18,067 nt of DNA. Source: Myxococcales bacterium (lineage in GTDB: Bacteria; Myxococcota; Polyangia; Fen-1088). The DNA is taken from NCBI GenBank assembly GCA_003157315.1, contig PMJE01000271.1:1-18067 (forward strand), written 5' to 3'. This document shows, piece after piece, positions 14,973 through 18,067 of the stretch. A program made the position numbers and the translations under genes. The stretch's first letter is position 1; each line of letters starts with the position of its first letter. Under the pieces are notes generated by a model. The model was given only the letters and a program-made list of their open reading frames with translations, was not told the DNA's origin and searched no databases.

Positions 14973-16135
14973 AGCTCCTCTTCCTCAGCAGCCTCTGTTC
15001 GACGCCGCTTCTGCCCAACCTCAGCCCAGGCAACGCCCGAATCTTGCGCGCCCTGCGTACCATTGCCGACTGCCGCGTAATCATCCCGGTCTTCCCGGCC
15101 CGGCACGCCGGTGCGGCGGGCGAGATTCCGGCGGTGGAGGTGGAGCAGGACGGGTCGCCCATCTTTCACCCGCGCATCTTCCACATCCCGGGGGTTGCAC
15201 GATTTTTGAACGGCGTGTTCTACACCCTGTCGGTGGCACCCATGGTCTATGCCGAGGTGGCGCGCTTCCGGCCTGACGTGATTCTGTCGCCCTGGGTGTA
15301 TCCCGACGGAACCGCCGCGGTGGCACTGGGCAAGATAACCGGAGTTCCGGTGGTGGTGCGCGCCATGGGCAGCGATATCAACCAAGTTGCGCATCTGCGG
15401 GGACGCCGCACCCAGGTGCGCTGGGCTTTGCACCACGCGAGCCGCGTGGTTGCGGTGAGCCGCGCGCTCGGGCAGGCCATCGCCGCCCTGGGCGTGCCGG
15501 ACGAAAAGATCGCGGTGATTCCCACCGGAATCGAGCCCGCGATCTTCTATCCGCGCGATCGTGCCGAGGCTCGGGCCACACTGGGCCTTGCGCCTGGACC
15601 GCTGGTCTTGGTGGCTGCGCGGCTTTCCCCGGAAAAGGGTCTGTTGCACTTGCTGGCCGCGATGTCTTTGGCGGGCGAGCGCTGTCGCTTTCGTCTGGTG
15701 GTGGTTGGCGATGGGGCGCAGCGCCGAGAGTTGGAGCAGGAGGTACGGCGCCGTGGCCTGCGCGACCGCGTGCGCTTCGACGGCTTCCAGCCCGAGGCGC
15801 GCATGCCGGTCTACTACTCAGCGGCTGACCTGTTGTGCCTGCCCAGCCTGGCGGAAGGCTGGCCCGACGCACTGATGGAAAGCTTCGCCTGCGGCTGCCC
15901 GGCGGTGGCATCGGCCGTGGGCGGCGTGCCCGAAATAGTGGCACTGACCGGCGTCGGCCTGACTGTGCCGCCCGCCAGTCCCGACGCCTTGGCGCGCGCA
16001 TTGGAAGAGGCGTTGGCACGCGACTGGGACCGGCGCGCAATTGCAGGGGCCATGGGCTCCTACACCCTTGCCGCCACCGCCCGTCGCTATCTCGATGTTT
16101 GTCAAGAAGCGATTCAAGCCAAGGTGACAACATGA
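14969..16135 (+). CDS. Family 4 glycosyltransferase
   Basis: A 388-residue GT-B enzyme, distinct in sequence from the one at 7037. It has PNLSPGNARILRALR near the N terminus, DVILSPWVYPDG (about 103-114), VRAMGSDINQ, VIPTGIEPAIFYPRD, AARLSPEKGLLHLL, VVVGDGAQRRELE and the EX7E motif EGWPDALME (Glu296, Glu304) followed by SAVGGVPEIV. It would add a sugar to the repeat unit at the cytoplasmic face of the membrane; donor and linkage are unknown. Four-base stop/start overlaps join it to the barrel gene upstream and the oxidoreductase downstream, so all four genes of this block are probably one transcript. Confidence 0.93.
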   Translation: MKLLFLSSLCSTPLLPNLSPGNARILRALRTIADCRVIIPVFPARHAGAAGEIPAVEVEQDGSPIFHPRIFHIPGVARFLNGVFYTLSVAPMVYAEVARFRPDVILSPWVYPDGTAAVALGKITGVPVVVRAMGSDINQVAHLRGRRTQVRWALHHASRVVAVSRALGQAIAALGVPDEKIAVIPTGIEPAIFYPRDRAEARATLGLAPGPLVLVAARLSPEKGLLHLLAAMSLAGERCRFRLVVVGDGAQRRELEQEVRRRGLRDRVRFDGFQPEARMPVYYSAADLLCLPSLAEGWPDALMESFACGCPAVASAVGGVPEIVALTGVGLTVPPASPDALARALEEALARDWDRRAIAGAMGSYTLAATARRYLDVCQEAIQAKVTT

Positions 16136-17271
16136 ATGGGAATCCACAAGTTCGCCCCTTGCATGCGCAGCGGCCCTTGCGCGTGGCCATCGTCGGCTGC
16201 GGCAAGATTGCAGACGGCCATGTCGACGAGATTCGCAAAATGCCTGAGCAGGCCGAGACCGTGGCGGTCTGCGATCGGGAAGGCCTGATGGCCGAGCAGC
16301 TAGCCGTCCGCTTCGCCATCCCGGCTCACTACGACAACTTCGAACGAATGCTGGAGCAAGCGCGGCCGGACGTGGTCCACATCACCACCCCCCCGCAGTC
16401 GCATACCGCACTGGCGCTGCAAGCCCTGGCCGCGGGTTGCCACGTCTACGTGGAAAAGCCCTTTGCTCTCGACGGTGCGCACGCGGCCCAGATGGTTGCG
16501 GCCGCGGAAAGCCAGGGGCGCAAGCTCACGGTGGGCTATTCCAGCCTCTTCGACCCGCCGGTGGTGCGGTTGCGTGAACTGGTGGCCGCGGGTGTGCTGG
16601 GCGAGGTTTTGCACGTGGAGAGTTTCTACGGCTATAACCTCGATGGCCCGTTTGGCAAAGCGTTGCTCGCTGATCCCAGTCACTGGGTGCATGGGCTTCC
16701 GGGCAAGCTGTTTCACAACATTATCGACCATATGCTCAACAAGATCGTCGAGTTCGTGCCCGACGACGTTCCGCAAGTGACCGCGATTGCGCGCGCCCTG
16801 CGCCCCGAGCGCGCGGGCGACCAGCGCGACGACATGATGGACGAACTGCGTGTGCTGGTGCGCGGCCGGCGGGTCACCGGGTACGGAACCTTCTCGTCCC
16901 ACATTCGGCCGGCGGCTCAGTTTGTGCGGGTGTACGGCACGCACAACATTGCACATGTGGATCTGCTGGCCCGCACCGTCACCCTGGAAGCCAAGCCCAG
17001 ACTGCCGAGTGCGATAGGCCGCTTGGTGCCACCCTTTGAGCAGGCTGGCGCCCTGGTCGGGCAGGGCTTGTCGAATATTGGCCATTTCCTTCGCTCAGAT
17101 TTTCAGTATTTTGCAGGCATGCGGCACCTGATGTCGCTGTTCTTCGACAGCATTGTCGACGACGGACCGGTTCCTATCGCCTACCGGGATATCCTGCGCA
17201 TCTCGCAAATGATGGACGAGATCTTCCGACAGGTACGCGTGCAGAATCCAGTAACGGAGGGCATTGCATGA
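16132..17271 (+). CDS. Gfo/Idh/MocA family NAD(P)-dependent oxidoreductase
   Basis: A 379-residue protein. The Rossmann start VAIVGCGKIADGH (Gly22, Gly24) binds the dinucleotide; ITTPPQSH, the family's EKPF (108-111, with the conserved Lys109) and HNIIDHMLNKIVEF with Asp199 and His200 follow. The C-terminal sheet domain contains GYGTFSSHIRP. Such enzymes oxidise or reduce sugar hydroxyls, often on nucleotide sugars in polysaccharide loci. The next gene encodes a sugar-nucleotide epimerase-type enzyme, so the pair may make one rare donor sugar; the exact reaction cannot be read. The ATG at 16132 overlaps the previous stop, and AAGGTGA lies about 5 bases upstream. The stretch at 240-330 is long and carries no known motif. 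Confidence 0.9.
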   Translation: MNGNPQVRPLHAQRPLRVAIVGCGKIADGHVDEIRKMPEQAETVAVCDREGLMAEQLAVRFAIPAHYDNFERMLEQARPDVVHITTPPQSHTALALQALAAGCHVYVEKPFALDGAHAAQMVAAAESQGRKLTVGYSSLFDPPVVRLRELVAAGVLGEVLHVESFYGYNLDGPFGKALLADPSHWVHGLPGKLFHNIIDHMLNKIVEFVPDDVPQVTAIARALRPERAGDQRDDMMDELRVLVRGRRVTGYGTFSSHIRPAAQFVRVYGTHNIAHVDLLARTVTLEAKPRLPSAIGRLVPPFEQAGALVGQGLSNIGHFLRSDFQYFAGMRHLMSLFFDSIVDDGPVPIAYRDILRISQMMDEIFRQVRVQNPVTEGIA

Positions 17272-18067
17272 CCGCTTTGGTGACCGGCGCAACCGGATTC
17301 TTGGGGGGGGCCTTTGTCGCTCGCCTGCTGGCCCATGGTACTTCACGGGTTCGCTGCCTAGTCCGGCCTGGCTCGCGCACCGCAGTTCTTGAGCGACTGG
17401 CGGTTGGCCACGATCGTCTGCTGCTGGTGCGCGGCAGCTTGGCCAGCCCGGATGTCGCTCTAGCTGCGCTCGACGATGCGGATGTGGTGTACCACCTGGC
17501 CGCAGGTACCGGCGGTGCTGCCGCGGATCTGTTCTTGAATACCGTGGTGGCGTCGAAGAACCTGCTGGAAGCTGTGCTACACCGGCAGCACCCTGCAAGG
17601 GTCGTGTTGGTCAGTTCGTTTGGCGTGTACGGGACAGCGGGGCTGGCGCGCGGGGCGCTGGTCGACGAGGACACACCGTTCGAGACCAATCCCGAGCGCC
17701 GCGATCTCTACTCGCAGGCAAAGTTGCGCCAGGAGAAACTCTTCCGGGAATATCACCAGCGGCACGGACTCCCCTTGGTCGTCCTACGACCGGGCGTGAT
17801 CTATGGTCCGGGCGGGTCCCCCATTTCGAGCCGTGTCGGGCTCTCTGTTCCCGGCCTCTTCCTTCACCTGGGCGGTCGCAATCTGCTGCCGCTAACCTAC
17901 GTCGACAACTGCGCTGAGGCGATCGTCGTGGCGGGCGAGCGGGGAGTGGCCGACGCGCAGGCATACAACGTGGTCGACGACGACCTGCCCACTTGTGTCG
18001 ACTATCTTCGCCAATATCAGCGTGAGGTGCGTACCCTGCGAGCCGTGAGCCTGCCTTACCCGGCAAG
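17268..18067 (+). CDS. NAD-dependent epimerase/dehydratase (extended SDR), 5' part
   Basis: The reading frame runs off the window after 266 codons. The N terminus has the dinucleotide motif TGATGFLG (6-13), then DVVYHLAAG, the Ser pair in VVLVSSFGVYG (Ser116, Ser117) and the catalytic YSQAK (Tyr148, Lys152), followed by VVLRPGVIYGPG and TYVDNCAEAI. This is the layout of extended short-chain dehydrogenases that act on nucleotide sugars, such as 4-epimerases and dehydratases. Members are usually about 300-340 residues, so roughly 40-80 are missing. GGAGG stands 7 bases before the ATG at 17268, which overlaps the oxidoreductase stop. A run of eight G at 17303-17310 lies in the codons after the dinucleotide motif; the frame reads through it intact. 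Confidence 0.9.
   Translation, partial: MTALVTGATGFLGGAFVARLLAHGTSRVRCLVRPGSRTAVLERLAVGHDRLLLVRGSLASPDVALAALDDADVVYHLAAGTGGAAADLFLNTVVASKNLLEAVLHRQHPARVVLVSSFGVYGTAGLARGALVDEDTPFETNPERRDLYSQAKLRQEKLFREYHQRHGLPLVVLRPGVIYGPGGSPISSRVGLSVPGLFLHLGGRNLLPLTYVDNCAEAIVVAGERGVADAQAYNVVDDDLPTCVDYLRQYQREVRTLRAVSLPYPA

Noticed and set aside
16300..17085. 261-codon - strand frame inside the oxidoreductase gene
   Set aside because: It is a shadow of the Gfo/Idh/MocA gene. The translation is His/Gln-rich and without motifs.
17303..17310. Run of eight G near the start of the epimerase gene as a phase-variation tract
   Set aside because: Runs of seven C occur elsewhere in coding sequence (10886-10892, 16388-16394), so in this base composition the run is weak evidence, and the frame is intact.

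Overview
The window is G+C-rich, densely coding bacterial DNA, with third codon positions mostly G or C. It fits a high-GC Gram-negative bacterium. The homodimeric-type pyruvate dehydrogenase E1 (AceE), an outer-membrane lipoprotein exporter and a signal-peptide-bearing beta-barrel all point to a proteobacterium or myxobacterium-like lineage. I cannot place it more closely from sequence alone. Every gap between genes is under 150 bp. I see no rRNA, tRNA, insertion sequence or CRISPR array.

Layout. (1) 1-2911, + strand: the 3' part of aceE and a complete aceF, which are housekeeping genes of pyruvate oxidation. No lipoamide dehydrogenase gene follows. (2) 2931-3071, + strand: a short 5' remnant of an acetyltransferase-like gene, cut off abruptly where the next block begins. 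(3) 3060-5033, - strand: a CelD/BioF2-like GNAT acetyltransferase, then a protein built from two tandem copies of a cysteine-bearing domain. (4) 5179-8188, + strand: a tightly overlapping trio of phosphoglycosyl transferase, GT2 and GT4. (5) 8164-9540, - strand: an O-antigen ligase/Wzy-type membrane protein. (6) 9577-10179, + strand: a very short polysaccharide-export (OPX) lipoprotein. (7) 10187-13557, - strand: a remnant-like BY-kinase/ParA-fold protein, a polysaccharide-deacetylase-like protein, and a formyltransferase-like/GINT-type fusion. (8) 13575-18067, + strand: an outer-membrane beta-barrel, a GT4, a Gfo/Idh/MocA oxidoreductase and an NAD-dependent epimerase that runs off the window. 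Stop/start overlaps link these four genes.

From about 3060 onward the window reads as one capsule or exopolysaccharide locus of Wzx/Wzy type. The phosphoglycosyl transferase would load the first sugar phosphate onto undecaprenyl phosphate. The GT2 and two GT4 enzymes would extend the repeat unit, and the Wzy-like protein would polymerise it. The short OPX lipoprotein and the barrel are plausible joint export components. The oxidoreductase and epimerase would supply nucleotide sugars. The acetyltransferase, the deacetylase-like protein and the fusion protein are candidates for decorating the polymer. No Wzx flippase and no Wzz/PCP co-polymerase gene is visible, and they may lie beyond the right edge. 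The most unusual items are the tandem-domain cysteine protein, the kinase-like protein without nucleotide-binding motifs, the fusion protein lacking the formyltransferase asparagine, and the clean gene-remnant junction at about 3072-3077.
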